From Litoditis marina (taxonomy: Eukaryota; Nematoda; Chromadorea; Rhabditida; Rhabditidae), in the NCBI GenBank assembly GCA_964036275.1, contig CAXIWQ010000012.1, positions 105,433 through 169,432 of the forward strand: a stretch of DNA of 64,000 nt. Direction: 5' to 3'. Of this stretch, positions 39,501 through 50,420 are shown piece after piece (position 1 is the stretch's first letter; every line of letters starts with the position of its first letter). Made by a program: the position numbers and the translations under genes. Below the pieces are notes generated by a model. That model had not been told where the DNA came from, searched no databases, and worked only from the letters and a program-made list of their open reading frames with translations.

Positions 39501-42500
39501 GGTTATTGACTCTTTTCCTTGCAGCTACAGAAAAAAAGGTTTATACGGCTATCAAGTCTGTTGCTCCCAGCTACAAAAACCTTATACGACAATCTATTCT
39601 GTGGTGCACAACCACAAAGTACGAATTAACGCTGTTATCGAATCTTTGGCTTGCAGTTACAGAGAACAGTTCACACGGCTATCAAATCTGTTGCTCCCAG
39701 CTACAAAAACCTAATACGACAATCTATTATGTGGCGCACAGCCAAAAAATACGAATTAACGCGGTTATTGACTCTTTGCCTTGCAGCTACAGAAAAAAAA
39801 ATCATACGGCTATCGAGTCTGTTGCTCCCAGCTACAAAAACCTAATACGACTTTATATTCTGTGGCACACAGCCACAAAAGACAAATTAACGCGGTTATT
39901 GACTCTTTGCCTTGCAGCTACAGAAAAAAGTTTATACGGCTATCAAGTCTGTTGCTCCCAGCTACAAGAAAGTAATACGACTATCTATTCTGTGGCGCAC
40001 AGCCACGAAATACGAATTAACGCGGTTATTGACTCTTTGCCTTGCAGCTACAGAAAAAAAAATCATACGGCTATCAAGTCTGTTGCTCCCAGCTACAAAA
40101 ACCTAATACGACTTTATATTCTGTGGCGCACAGCCACAAAAGACAAATTAACGCGGTTATCGACTCTTTGGCTGGCAGCTACAGAAAAAAGTTTACACGG
40201 CTATCAAGTCTGTTGCTCCCAGCTACAAAAACCTTATACGACAATCTATTCTGTGGTGCACAACCACAAAGTACGAATTAACGCTGTTATCGAATCTTTG
40301 GCTTACAGTTACAGAGAACAGTTCATAAGGCTATCAAATCTGTTGCTCCCAGCTACAAAAACTTAATACAACTATCTTTTCTGTGGTGCACAACCACAAA
40401 GTACGAATTAACGCGGTTATTGACTCTGTGGCTTGCAGCTACAAAAAAAGCTTATACGGCTACCAAGTGTGTTGCTCACAGCTACAAGAACCTAAGACGA
40501 CTTTATATTCTGTGGCGCACAGCCACAAAAGACAAATTAACGCGGTTATTGACTCTTTGCCTTGCAGCTACAGAAAAAAGTTTATACGGCTATCAAGTCT
40601 GTTGCTCCCAGCTACAAAAACCTAATACGACTATCTATTCTGTGGCGCACAGCCACAAAATACGAATTAACGCTGTTATCGACTATTTGGCTTGCAGTTA
40701 CAGAGAACAGTTCATACGGCTATCAAATCTGTTGCTCCCAGCTACAAAAACTTAATACAACTATCTTTTCTGTGGTGCACAACCACAAAGTACGAATTAA
40801 CGCGGTTATTGACTCATTGGCTTGCAGCTACAGAAAAAAGTTTACACGGCTATCAAGTCTGTTGCTCCCAGCTACAAAAACCTAATACGACTTTATATTC
40901 TGTGGCGCACAGCCACAAAAGACAAATTAAACGCGGTTATTGACTCTTTGCCTTGCAGCTACAGAAAAAAAGTTTATACGGCTATCAAGTCTGTTGCTCC
41001 CAGCTACAAAAACCTAATACGACTATCTATTCTGTGGCGCACAGCCACGAAATATGAATTAACGCGGTTATCGACTCTTTGGCTTGCAGCTACAGAAAAA
41101 AGTTTACACGGCTATCAAGTCTGTTGCTCCCAGCTACAAAAACCTAATACGACTATCTATTCTGTGGCGCACAGCCACGAAATATGAATTAACGCGGTTA
41201 TCGACTCTTTGCCTTGCAGCTACAGAAAAAAGGTTTATACGGATATCAAGTCTGTTGCTCCCAGCTACAAGAAAGTAATACGACTATCTATTCTGTGGCG
41301 CACAGCCACGAAATACGAATTAACGCGGTTATTGACTCTTTGCCTTGCAGCTACAGAAAAAAAAATCATACGGCTATCAAGTCTGTTGCTCCCAGCTACA
41401 AAAACCTAATACGACTTTATATTCTGTGGCGCACAGCCACAAAAGACAAATTAACGCGGTTATCGACTCTTTGGCTTGCAGCTACAGAAAAAAGTTTACA
41501 CGGCTATCAAGTCTGTTGCTCCCAGCTACAAAAACCTTATACGACAATCTATTCTGTGGTGCACAACCACAAAGTACGAATTAACGCTGTTATCGAATCT
41601 TTGGCTTACAGTTACAGAGAACAGTTCATAAGGCTATCAAATCTGTTGCTCCCAGCTACAAAAACTTAATACAACTATCTTTTCTGTGGTGCACAACCAC
41701 AAAGTACGAATTAACGCGGTTATTGACTCTGTGGCTTGCAGCTACAAAAAAAGCTTATACGGCTACCAAGTGTGTTGCTCACAGCTACAAGAACCTAAGA
41801 CGACTTTATATTCTGTGGCGCACAGCCACAAAAGACAAATTAACGCGGTTATCGACTCTTTGGCTTGCAGCTACAGAGAACAGTTCATACGGCTATCAAA
41901 TCTATTGCTCCCAGCTACAAAAACCTAATACGACAATCTATTATGTGGCGCACAGCCAAAAAATACGAATTAACGCGGTTATTGACTCTTTGCCTTGCAG
42001 CTACAGAAAAAAAATCATACGGCTATCAAGTCTGTTGCTCCCAGCTACAAAAACCTAATACGACTGAATATTCTGTGGCGCACAGCCACAAAAGACGAAT
42101 TAACGCGGTTATTGACTCTTTTCCTTGCAGCTACAGAAAAAAAGGTTTATACGGCTATCAAGTCTGTTGCTCCAGCTACAAAAACCCTATACGACAATCT
42201 ATTCTGTGGTGCACAACCACAAAGTACGAATTAACGCTGTTATCGAATCTTTGGCTTGCAGTTACAGAGAACAGTTCACACGGCTATCAAATCTGTTGCT
42301 CCCAGCTACAAAAACTTAATACGACAATCTATTCTGTGGCGCACAGCCACAAAATACGAATTAACGCGGTTATTGACTCTTTGCCTTGCAGCTACAGAAA
42401 AAAGTTTATACGGCTATCAAGTATGTTGCTCCCAGCTACAAAAACCTAATACGACTATCTATTCTGTGGTGCACAACCACAAAGTACGAATTGACGCGGT

Positions 42501-43334
42501 TATTGACTCTGTGGCTTGCAGCTACAGAAAAAAGCTTATACGGCTATCAAGTGTGTTGCTCCCAGCTACAAAAACCTAATACGACAATCTATTCTGTGGC
42601 GCACAGCCACAAAAGACAAATTAACGCGGTTATGACTCTTTGGCTTGCAGCTACAGAAAAAAGTTTACACGGCTATCAAGTCTGTTGCTCCCAGCTACAA
42701 AAACCTGATACGACAATCTATTCTGTGTCGCACAGCCACAAAATACGAATTAACGCGGTTATTGACTCTTTGCCTTGCAGCTACAGAAAAAAAATCATAC
42801 GGCTATCAAGTCTGTTGCTCCAGCTACAAAAACCTAATACGACTGAATATTCTGTGGCGCACAGCCACAAAAGACGAATTAACGCGGTTATTGACTCTTT
42901 TCCTTGCAGCTACAGAAAAAAAGGTTTATACGGCTATCAAGTCTGTTGCTCCCAGCTACAAAAACCTTATACGACAATCTATTCTGTGGTGCACAACCAC
43001 AAAGTACGAATTAACGCTGTTATCGAATCTTTGGCTTGCAGTTACAGAGAACAGTTCACACGGCTATCAAATCTGTTGCTCCCAGCTACAAAAACCTAAT
43101 ACGACAATCTATTATGTGGCGCACAGCCAAAAAATACGAATTAACGCGGTTATTGACTCTTTGCCTTGCAGCTACAGAAAAAAAAAATCATACGGCTATC
43201 GAGTCTGTTGCTCCCAGCTACAAAAACCTAATACGACTTTATATTCTGTGGCACACAGCACAAAAGACAAATTAACGCGGTTATTGACTCTTTGCCTTGC
43301 AGCTACAGAAAAAAGTTTATACGGCTATCAAGTC
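36560..43334 (+). repeat. 3.39-kb tandem segmental duplication inside the satellite (26 monomers per copy)
   Basis: Copy 1 is about 36560-39946 and copy 2 about 39947-43334. Matching points sit at a constant offset of 3387-3388 bp (36655/40042, 37033/40420, 37826/41214, 38477/41865, 39389/42776), including rare variants shared only by these copies, such as GGCTGGCAGC at 36783/40171 and GTGTCGCACAG near 39339/42726. The second copy has several one-base deletions relative to the first (see findings). Boundaries are approximate because the flanks are also satellite. Confidence 0.85.
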
Positions 43335-46294
43335 TGTTGCTCCAGCTACAAAAACCTAATACGACTATCTATTCTGTGGCGCACAGCCACGAAATATGAA
43401 TTAACGCGGTTATCGACTCTTTGGCTTGCAGCTACAGAAAAAAGTTTACACGGCTATCAAGTCTGTTGCTCCCAGCTACAAAAACCTAATACGACAATCT
43501 ATTCTGTGGCGCACAGCCACAAAATACGAATTAACGCGGTTATTGACTCTTTGCCTTGCAGCTACAGAAAAAAAAATCATACGGCTATCAAGTCTGTTGC
43601 TCCCAGCTACAAAAACCTAATACGACTGAATATTCTGTGGCGCACAGCCACAAAAGACGAATTAACGCGGTTATTGACTCTTTCCCTTGCAGCTACAGAA
43701 AAAAGGTTTATACGGCTATCAAGTATGTTGCTCCCAGCTACAAGAAAGTAATTCGACTATCTATTCTGTGGCGCACAGCCACGAAATACGAATTTACGCG
43801 GTTATCGACTCTTTGGCTTGCAGTCACAGAGAACAGTCCATACGGCTATCAAGGCTGTTGCTCCCAGCTACAAAAACCTAATACGACAATATATTCTGTG
43901 GCGCACAGCCACAAAATACGAATTAACGCTGTTATCGACTCTTTGGCTTGCAGTTACAGAGAACAGTTCATACGGCTATCAAATCTGTTGCTCCCAGCTA
44001 CAAAAACTTAATACAACTATCTTTTCTGTGGTGCACAACCACAAAGTACGAATTAACGCGGTTATTGACTCATTGGCTTGCAGCTACAGAAAAAAAGCTT
44101 ATACGGCTACCAAGTGTGTTGCTCACAGCTACAAGAACCTAAGACGACTATATATTCTGTGGCGCACAGCCACAAAAGACAAATTAACGCGGTTATTAAC
44201 TATTTGCCTTGCAGCTACTGAGAACAGTTCATACGGCTATCAAATCTGTTGCTCCCAGCTACAAAAACCTAATACGACAATCTATTCTGTGGCGCACAGC
44301 CACAAAATACGAATCAATGCGGTTATTGACTCTTTGCCTTGCAGCTACAGAAAAAAATCATACGGCTATCAAGTCTGTTGCTCCCAGCTACAAAAACCTA
44401 ATACGACTTTATATTCTGTGGCGCACAGACACAAAAGACAAATTAACGCGGTTATTGACTCTTTGCCTTGCAGCTACAGAAAAAAGTTTATACGGCTATC
44501 AAGTGTGTTGCTCACAGCTACAAGAACCTAATACGACTGAATATTCTGTGGCGCACAGCCACAAAATACGAATTAACGCGGTTATTGACTCTTTTCCTTG
44601 CAGCTACAGAAAAAAAAGGTTTATACGGCTATCAAGTCTGTTGCTCCCAGCTACAAAAACCTTATACGACAATCTATTCTGTGGTGCACAACCACAAAGA
44701 ACGAATTAACGCTGTTATCGAATCTTTGGCTTGCAGTTACAGAGAACAGTTCATACGGCTATCAAATCTGTTGCTCCCAGCTAGCTACAAAAACTTCATA
44801 CAACTATCTTTCCTGTGGTGCACAACCAGAAAGTACGAATTAACGCGGTTATTGACTCTGTGGCTTGCAGCTACAAAAAAAAGCTTATACGGCTACCAAG
44901 TGTGTTGCTCACAGCTACAAGAACCTAAGACGACTATATATTCTGTGGCGCACAACCACAAAAAAACAAATTAACGCGGTTATTGACTCTTTGCCTTGCA
45001 GCTACAGAGAACAGTTCATACGGCTATCAAATCTATTGCTCCCAGCTACAAAAACCTAATACGACAATCTATTATGTGGCGCACAGCCAAAAAATACGAA
45101 TTAACGCGGTTATTGACTATTTGCCTTGCAGCTACAGAAAAAAAATCATACGGCTATCAAGTCTGTTGCTCCCAGCTACAAAAACCTAATACGACTTTAT
45201 ATTCTGTGGCACACAGCCACAAAAGACGAATTAACGCGGTGATTGACTCTTTGCCTTACAGCTACAGAAAAAAGTTTATACGGCTATCAAGTCTGTTGCT
45301 CCCAGCTACAAAAACCTAATACGACTATCTATTCTGTGGCGCACAGCCACGAAATATGAATTAACGCGGTTTTCGACTCTTTGGCTTGCAGCTACAGAAA
45401 AAAGTTTACACGGCTATCAAGTCTGTTGCTCCCAGCTACAAAAACCTAATACGACAATCTATTCTGTGGCGCACAGCCACAAAATACGAATTAACGCGGT
45501 TATTGACTCTTTGCCTTGCAGCTACAGAAAAAAAATCATACGGCTATCAAGTCTGTTGCTCCCAGCTACAAAAACCTAATACGACTGGATATTCTGTGGC
45601 GCACAGCCACAAAAGACGAATTAACGCGGTTATTGACTCTTTTCCTTGCAGCTACAGAAAAAAAGGTTTATACGGCTATCAAGTCTGTTGCTACCAGCTA
45701 CAAGAAAGTAATACGACTATCTATTCTGTGGCGCACAGCCACGAAATACGAATTTACGCGGTTATCGACTCTTTGGCTTGCAGTTACAGAGAACAGTCCA
45801 TACGGCTATCAAGGCTGTTGCTCCCAGCTACAAAAACCTAATACGACAATCTATTCTGTGGCGCACAGCCACAAAATACGAATTAACGCTGTTATCGACT
45901 TTTTGGCTTGCAGTTACAGAGAACAGTTCATACGGCTATCAAATCTGTTGCTCCCAGCTACAAAAACTTAATACAACTATCTTTTCTGTGGTGCACAACC
46001 ACAAAGTACGAATTAACGCGGTTATTGACTCATTGGCTTGCAGCTACAGAAAAAAAGCTTATACGGCTACCAAGTGTGTTGCTCACAGCTACAAGAACCT
46101 AAGACGACTATATATTCTGTGGCGCACAGCCACAAAAGACAAATTAACGCGGTTATTAACTCTTTGCCTTGCAGCTACTGAGAACAGTTCATACGGCTAT
46201 CAAATTTGTTGCTCCCAGCTACAAAAACCTAATACGACAATCTATTCTGTGGCGCACAGCCACAAAATACGAATCAACGCGGTTATTGACTCTT

Positions 46295-46331
46295 CATAGA
46301 CATTATTTCGGAACTACCGCCCGACAATACC
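46295..46331 (+). repeat. Element 2 left terminal inverted repeat
   Basis: CATAGACATTATTTCGG followed by AACTACCGCCCGACAATA. It pairs with the complement of 49856-49892. Confidence 0.8.
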
Positions 46332-46428
46332 GGTACTTGCGCCAGACAATAGCGGGACGACCGCCGATACACGGCGGTAGTACCGGTATTCTCTGGCGCA
46401 ACTACCGCTTTTGTCGGGCGGTAGTACC
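46310..46428. repeat. Element 2 left-end fold-back hairpin (~119 nt)
   Basis: 46310-46346 and 46392-46428 are inverted copies matching at 33 of 37 positions (TCTGGCGCAA, then TACCG, then TTGTCGGGCGGTAGT). The inner part partly pairs too and is capped by a perfect 7-bp stem, ACCGCCG (46360-46366) with CGGCGGT (46372-46378), around a 5-nt loop. The whole segment can form one long imperfect cruciform or RNA hairpin overlapping the TIR. No equivalent single long hairpin exists at the right end. Confidence 0.75.
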
Positions 46429-46439
46429 GCTTTTTGGAA

Positions 46440-46866
46440 TACAGGCCCACAAAAAACTACCCGCTACCAGAAATAATTTACCACACTTATTTTCATTTAA
46501 GAAAAACATTGAAAATCAATAATATTTATTCGCAAGTTAAAATTTCCACAAACGAATTATTACAAACAACGCAAAAAATGTGTACTGTATCAATTGGGAA
46601 AAAACTCGAGAAAGTTTAGACAAACTTAAGTCTCACGGAAAAACTTAAGTAAAATATTGACAGATGATCAATTCATACTACATAATTCGAGAAACAAGTT
46701 ATTTCAGTTATTTAAATACGATAATTAACGAAATATCTCGATTGTGACTCATTAAAAAATTCATAACAAGAATAAATCAAGCGAAATAAGTCCATTATTT
46801 TGTGGAGGGGGGGGCTTTTACAAAATGACTAGAATATACAGAAAAAGTAGAACAGTCTCTCGCTCT
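46440..46866 (-). other. AT-rich 3' part of element 2 with AATAAA-like signal
   Basis: No gene seen. On the minus strand AATAAATATT is read from 46530 downward, with AATAAA at 46530-46525, 230 bp from the left end, mirroring element 1. An eight-G run lies at 46807-46814. It would be the 3' untranslated end of a minus-strand transcript. Confidence 0.35.
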
Positions 46867-46936
46867 GTCTCTCGCTGGAATCGAACCTACGAGCAAAAGT
46901 TTGGTAGCAGGACGGTAACCACTGCGCTATTAGAGC
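46867..46936 (-). ncRNA. tRNA-like sequence (SINE head or degenerate tRNA)
   Basis: The minus strand contains TAGCGCAGTGG (complement of 46919-46929), matching the Pol III A box, and GGTTCGATTCC (complement of 46877-46887), a perfect B box at normal spacing. The T arm is good: GTAGG, 7-nt loop TTCGATT, CCAGC, with one A-A mismatch. The D stem, anticodon stem and acceptor stem do not pair well, so it should not make a functional tRNA. A tRNA-derived SINE head or an old tRNA pseudogene captured by element 2 fits best. I cannot place the SINE's other end. Confidence 0.6.
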
Positions 46937-47405
46937 ACATAACCGGCAAGCTTTGGAATCAAAGATATGTCCGCGTACACGGCGGAAAGTAAGATATACA
47001 GTACCTTCTCGCCTTTTCGTTGGTGACGACTATATTAATGATGACCGAGCAACTGTAGCAGACCTATTTGGTCCACTGTATCTTCCTTCCAACTCGTGTG
47101 TACAGTTCCCAGATCACGATCGAGACATGCATCATCTGGAAAAATAGGAATATTGTTCACACTATCGATCATACTCTTTTTCACCCATATGTAGCTCTCC
47201 AAAATACCTCATACACCCGATACTTTTCTAGAATATTCTCACATTCACATAGCAAAACTCTTATGAATCTTGATGACACTATCCAGTAGAAAATGGTGTT
47301 GGAATATAGCATTTATGATCTAATTCGACAAAAGTTTTTCTCTGAATCTCTCTTAGACAGTTTCGAAGGAGATAAAAGACAGTTTCACTGATACTGAAAC
47401 AAATA
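46937..47405. other. Unassigned interior of element 2
   Basis: No gene seen. Mixed-composition sequence between the tRNA-like unit and the microsatellite. It may include the body of a SINE on the minus-strand upstream side, but no tail or target duplication could be recognised. The open frames here begin at TTG or GTG and have no motif. Confidence 0.3.
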
Positions 47406-47455
<50 letters not shown>

Positions 47456-47456
47456 A
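47406..47456. repeat. CT dinucleotide microsatellite
   Basis: About 25 CT repeats with single interruptions (CCC near 47415, ATC near 47441). On the minus strand it reads GA. A pseudo-coding RE-rich frame across it is an artefact. Confidence 0.95.
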
Positions 47457-47533
47457 GTCTCACTCTTCCCACACACCTCTGTCTTCCCACCCATCCAACA
47501 TTCTATTTTGAAATTAAGATGATACACACATTA

Positions 47534-47639
47534 CTATCTATCATAAATGCAACCAACCTCTCTGGACTTCAGTTTCTCCGCGAAATGGTTCATTTTGCGA
47601 TTGATTCGCCGGTTCCAATCATCAGCCGGTTCTGCTGTT
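47534..47639 (-). CDS. Candidate last exon of element 2 gene, unknown function
   Basis: On the minus strand a strong acceptor, CATGTTTTGCAG, precedes 47639. One frame is then open for 34 codons to TAG (47536-47534), rich in charged residues (TAEPADDWNRR... KLKSRE). A weaker donor, GAG|GTTGGT, at 47554/47553 could end it earlier. That frame needs two bases carried over from the exon before, while the upstream exon at 48790-48863 ends with one. Either an exon is missing between them, or direct joining uses another frame that stops after 15 further whole codons. No family recognised. Confidence 0.25.
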
Positions 47640-48441
47640 CTGCAAAACATGAATTATAAGTAAACTCTAGTCAAAAATGACATAAATTTGGTCCAACTTG
47701 AACTACTGCAGCTCATGTTTCAGAAAAACTTAGGTGATATAGAAAAGCGGATCGAGTTTCTATTAACACACACTATTCTAGATGCTAGATCTAAGTATGG
47801 TTGGCCATAGTTTTGCAATACTACTAAGGTCAAGTCAAAAATAACGAAATTGGTCTAGTTTGCGGTCTAGTTTTGTAACGAGAAACTAGAAATATGGGTA
47901 TAAATCTCATATATGGAGCGGTAAATCTACTAGCTACCCAAAGTCGACAAGGGGCAAGAAACATCAATCGATATCCATGGCTCGAAAAACCAAAACAGTC
48001 AAAGGAAGAGGGTGCGGGTTTTTAACTAAAGATGAGCTGTGGCAGTTTTCGGTTTGATCTGTACCACTACGGATAAATCAACTCTTTCAAAAGTGGCAGT
48101 ATATACTCCCTTTCTTTCACAAGCACCCTCTTACAGTAACCGGTTAACTATGTTTATCGGCGATGAGCTGAAACTAGGATCGCGCTCTCCATGGCAAGCC
48201 AGTACAGTATATGGTAAACTATCTCACTATGTTTGTAGTCTGAGCTCGCAGATTTCTATAAGAAATTCGGACCTATGTCGTGCTTCGTGATCAAACTACA
48301 ACCAACTATTGTATCTCACATGCTTACGTAAATAAATCTCAAAAAAAAAACAAGATTTGGTCATTACCAATCATACGATACGTATCTGACGCGCATTGAT
48401 GTCAGAGGTCTACATATTATAAATATATAACTCTTTACCTA
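47640..48441. other. Unassigned interior of element 2 with AATAAA plus A10 run
   Basis: No gene supported. On the + strand AATAAA at 48331-48336 is followed after four bases by ten A (48341-48350), which could be the fossil 3' end of a small retroposed transcript. A GTG-initiated 83-codon frame (48039-48290) lies upstream with no recognisable motif. On the minus strand this stretch would be mostly intron. Confidence 0.25.
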
Positions 48442-48672
48442 ATGAGGCTTGGCACTCCCACCTCACGGAAGGTTGAAACTTGCACCTACACTTATTATAA
48501 TAATGCTGGTACGGGGGAAATTTCCACCAGTGGCGTTATGGACGTCCCCCCCCCTACCAATTTACATTTTTCTGTTCCGGAACTACTGCAAGTGCGGCTG
48601 AGAACCAAACTACAACGTAGAGAGGGTGGAAAATACAAATTTGCCCGCCACATACGAAAACGTGAAACGTAA
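48442..48672 (+). CDS. ATG open frame of 76 codons, hypothetical
   Basis: A genuine ATG start, ending at TAA, on the strand opposite the candidate exons. It crosses a nine-C run (48546-48554) that encodes PPP. The C-terminal part is basic (RLRTKLQRR). No family recognised and no flanking gene signals. Chance occurrence is likely. Confidence 0.1.
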   Translation: MRLGTPTSRKVETCTYTYYNNAGTGEISTSGVMDVPPPTNLHFSVPELLQVRLRTKLQRREGGKYKFARHIRKRET

Positions 48673-48789
48673 AGTTTTGTTCGAGTAACGTGTGCACCGC
48701 TACTAAAGTTTATTTTTACGTCAATCTCTTGTTCACTTTTTGTACTTTTCCGCAGATAGGAAAGGTTGTAAAGTAGAAAAAAAGCTTAC

Positions 48790-48863
48790 CTGCACCAGAT
48801 TCCCACCATCCCTTTCCATTTGAAAATGCGGAAGCTTCATCTTCCACGGAGATGTCCACCTCC
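48790..48863 (-). CDS. Candidate internal exon of element 2 gene
   Basis: A 74-base segment bounded by a pyrimidine-rich acceptor (TTTTTCATTTTTTAG) and an excellent donor (GCAG|GTAAGC). One frame reads 24 whole codons, acidic then tryptophan-containing (VDISVEDEAS... GWWESGA), with one base left over at each side. A second frame is also open. The leftover bases fit the upstream segment ending at 49279. Confidence 0.35.
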
Positions 48864-49278
48864 CTAAAAAATGAAAAATAAATTGCGTTTCACACATACA
48901 TGACCCATTAGAGTGATGTTTTGAAGCTGCAGACAAGCTTTAACATACTTTCCCATGTTTGAGTTTTATCCGCAATCACAGCATAAGTTCTGTTACTAAT
49001 CTAAAATGCAGAATATCAGTAGGAATGGCATGGACTAAAACAATTTCTACAAACTACAAACTACACACGCGGAGAACCGATGTAAACTTATATTAAAACG
49101 TTTCAGGAGTTCCGTTGCTACGTATTTTGAATTATTCCCAACTTGTTATGTTTACTGAAATGTTCAATACGTATTTCATCATCCTTCATCGTATGGGGAA
49201 GGCAGAAAGATAATTTTGTCTGATTTGACAGAACACGTGCGCATGTTCTAGTTTTACTACATAAATTTAACCACATAC

Positions 49279-49379
49279 CTCAAAGCTTTCCCCTGCAAGA
49301 TGAACTTCCTATTGATAACCATGAATCCATGGATACTGATCTGAAATTTACTGATCTGAAAAACACTTTCATACAACAT
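49279..49379 (-). CDS. Candidate first coding exon of element 2 gene
   Basis: ATG at 49379-49377 opens a frame that reaches the donor TTTGAG|GTATGT at 49279/49278 with two bases left over. These combine with the first base of the 48863 exon to give one intact codon and an open frame across a 415-bp GT-AG intron. The frame stays open upstream of the ATG for 28 more codons, so the true start is uncertain. No signal peptide or known domain is visible. Confidence 0.3.
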
Positions 49380-49767
49380 AACAACTAACAAAACGGAAAT
49401 TCTTACGAAAATATAATTTACGTGTAAGTGAGAGATGACTGTCCGAAAATTAGTATAAAACAATCAAAATTACTACTAGTTAAAAAGACTAGGATTCCAC
49501 TTTCAATATGTTACATATTAGTTTGAAAATTTTAGAAATAGCTCTAAAAGTACAAAATTCAAATCAAATAAAACTGACTTCTTCCTACAACCAAGCACAT
49601 AAGAATAACATTCTAAACTAATCTATTTATTTTAATTGAAGTTAGAAGTTACCAGTTGCAAAATAAGAAAAAAATATATAAAGAGAACAGCCGACCGACG
49701 AGCGGTTGCGCAGACGAGAAGTGGAGGGCGATTCGAAAACAATTATCAATCAATAACATATTATCCG
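49380..49767 (-). promoter_or_regulatory. Possible 5' region of the element 2 minus-strand gene
   Basis: No coding gene seen. AT-rich except for a GC-rich patch at about 49690-49732. A TATA-like TATATAAAG (49675-49683) is canonical on the + strand and reads CTTTATATATT on the minus strand, so direction is ambiguous. By analogy with element 1 this end is the upstream end. Confidence 0.25.
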
Positions 49768-49879
49768 GCGGTAGTACCGCTCACAGGGCCCCCTGCCCCG
49801 GCCGGTTATTCTGCTGCGGTAGTACCGGTATTGTCGCGCGGTAGTACCGATTTTGGCTATTGTCCCGCGGTACTACCGA
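49768..49879. repeat. Element 2 right subterminal palindromic motifs
   Basis: GCGGTAGTACCG occurs at 49768-49780, 49816-49829 and 49838-49850, and its complement-like form GCGGTACTACCG at 49867-49879. Each copy is nearly self-complementary. ACCGGTATTGTCG next to the second copy is the complement of the left-end GACAATACCGGT. Such dense palindromes just inside the TIR suggest transposase or host-factor sites. Confidence 0.75.
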
Positions 49880-49892
49880 CAGAATGTCTGAG
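49856..49892 (-). repeat. Element 2 right terminal inverted repeat
   Basis: The complement reads CTCAGACATTCTGTCGG then TAGTACCGCGGGACAATA. The satellite resumes at 49893 with TTTGCCTTGCAG. Confidence 0.8.
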
Positions 49893-50420
49893 TTTGCCTT
49901 GCAGCTACAGAAAAAAAATCATACGGCTATCAAGTCTGTTGCTCCCAGCTACAAAAACCTAATACGACTTTATATTCTGTGGCGCACAGACACAAAAGAC
50001 AAATTAACGCGGTTATTGACTCTTTGCCTTGCAGCTACAGAAAAAAGTTTATACGGCTATCAAGTGTGTTGCTCACAGCTACAAGAACCTAATACGACTG
50101 AATATTCTGTGGCGCACAGCCACAAAAGACGAATTAAGGCGGTTATTGACTCTTTGCCTTGCAGCTACAGAAAAAAAGGTTTGTACGGCTATCAGGTCTG
50201 TTGCTCCCAGCTACAAGAAAGTAATACGACTATCTATTCTGTGGCGCACAGCCACGAAATACGAATTAACGCGGTTATCGACTCTTTGGCTTGCAGCTAC
50301 AGAAAAAAGTTTACACGGCTATCAAGTCTGTTGCTCCCAGCTACAAAAACCTAATACGACAATCTATTCTGTGGTGCACAACCACAAAGTACGAATTAAC
50401 GCTGTTATCGACTCTTTGGC

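Larger units (their letters stand above)
9500..46294 (+). repeat. 130-bp satellite array, block B
   Basis: About 280 head-to-tail monomers in one orientation, continuing block A across element 1 and block C across element 2. Same two hairpin classes and same landmark spacing. Single-base length changes are scattered, such as AAATTAAACGCGG near 15905, 36240, 37540 and 40928, an extra AAC near 33629, and a doubled AGCT near 44782. Most of the block is made of higher-order units listed separately. No gene is called; open frames examined begin at TTG or GTG. Confidence 0.97.
46295..49892 (-). mobile_element. Element 2: DNA-transposon-like insertion with TIRs, 3598 bp
   Basis: Non-satellite island between ..GACTCTT and TTTGCCTTGCAG. 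Removing it with one TT (46293-46294 / 49893-49894) restores GACTCTTTGCC. Termini are imperfect 37-bp inverted repeats (CATAGACATT.. left; CTCAGACATT.. on the complement of the right), about 29 of 37 identical, with many subterminal copies of near-palindromic GCGGTAGTACCGC and of GACAATACCGG. Exon-like segments and a polyadenylation-like signal on the minus strand orient it opposite to element 1. It lacks any recognisable transposase and looks non-autonomous. The interior is a patchwork: AT-rich sequence, a tRNA-like unit, a CT microsatellite and scattered exon-like pieces. Confidence 0.85.

Noticed and set aside
46867..46936. Functional tRNA gene
   Set aside because: The acceptor, D and anticodon stems do not pair; only the Pol III boxes and T arm are good.
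46953..47289. Two overlapping + frames (46953-47147, 47068-47289)
   Set aside because: No ATG was found at the start of the first (it opens at TTG), neither has a recognisable domain, and they lie in mixed interior sequence of element 2.
47279..47527. Minus-strand RE-repeat protein frame
   Set aside because: It is a translation of the CT microsatellite, starts at GTG and has no other support.
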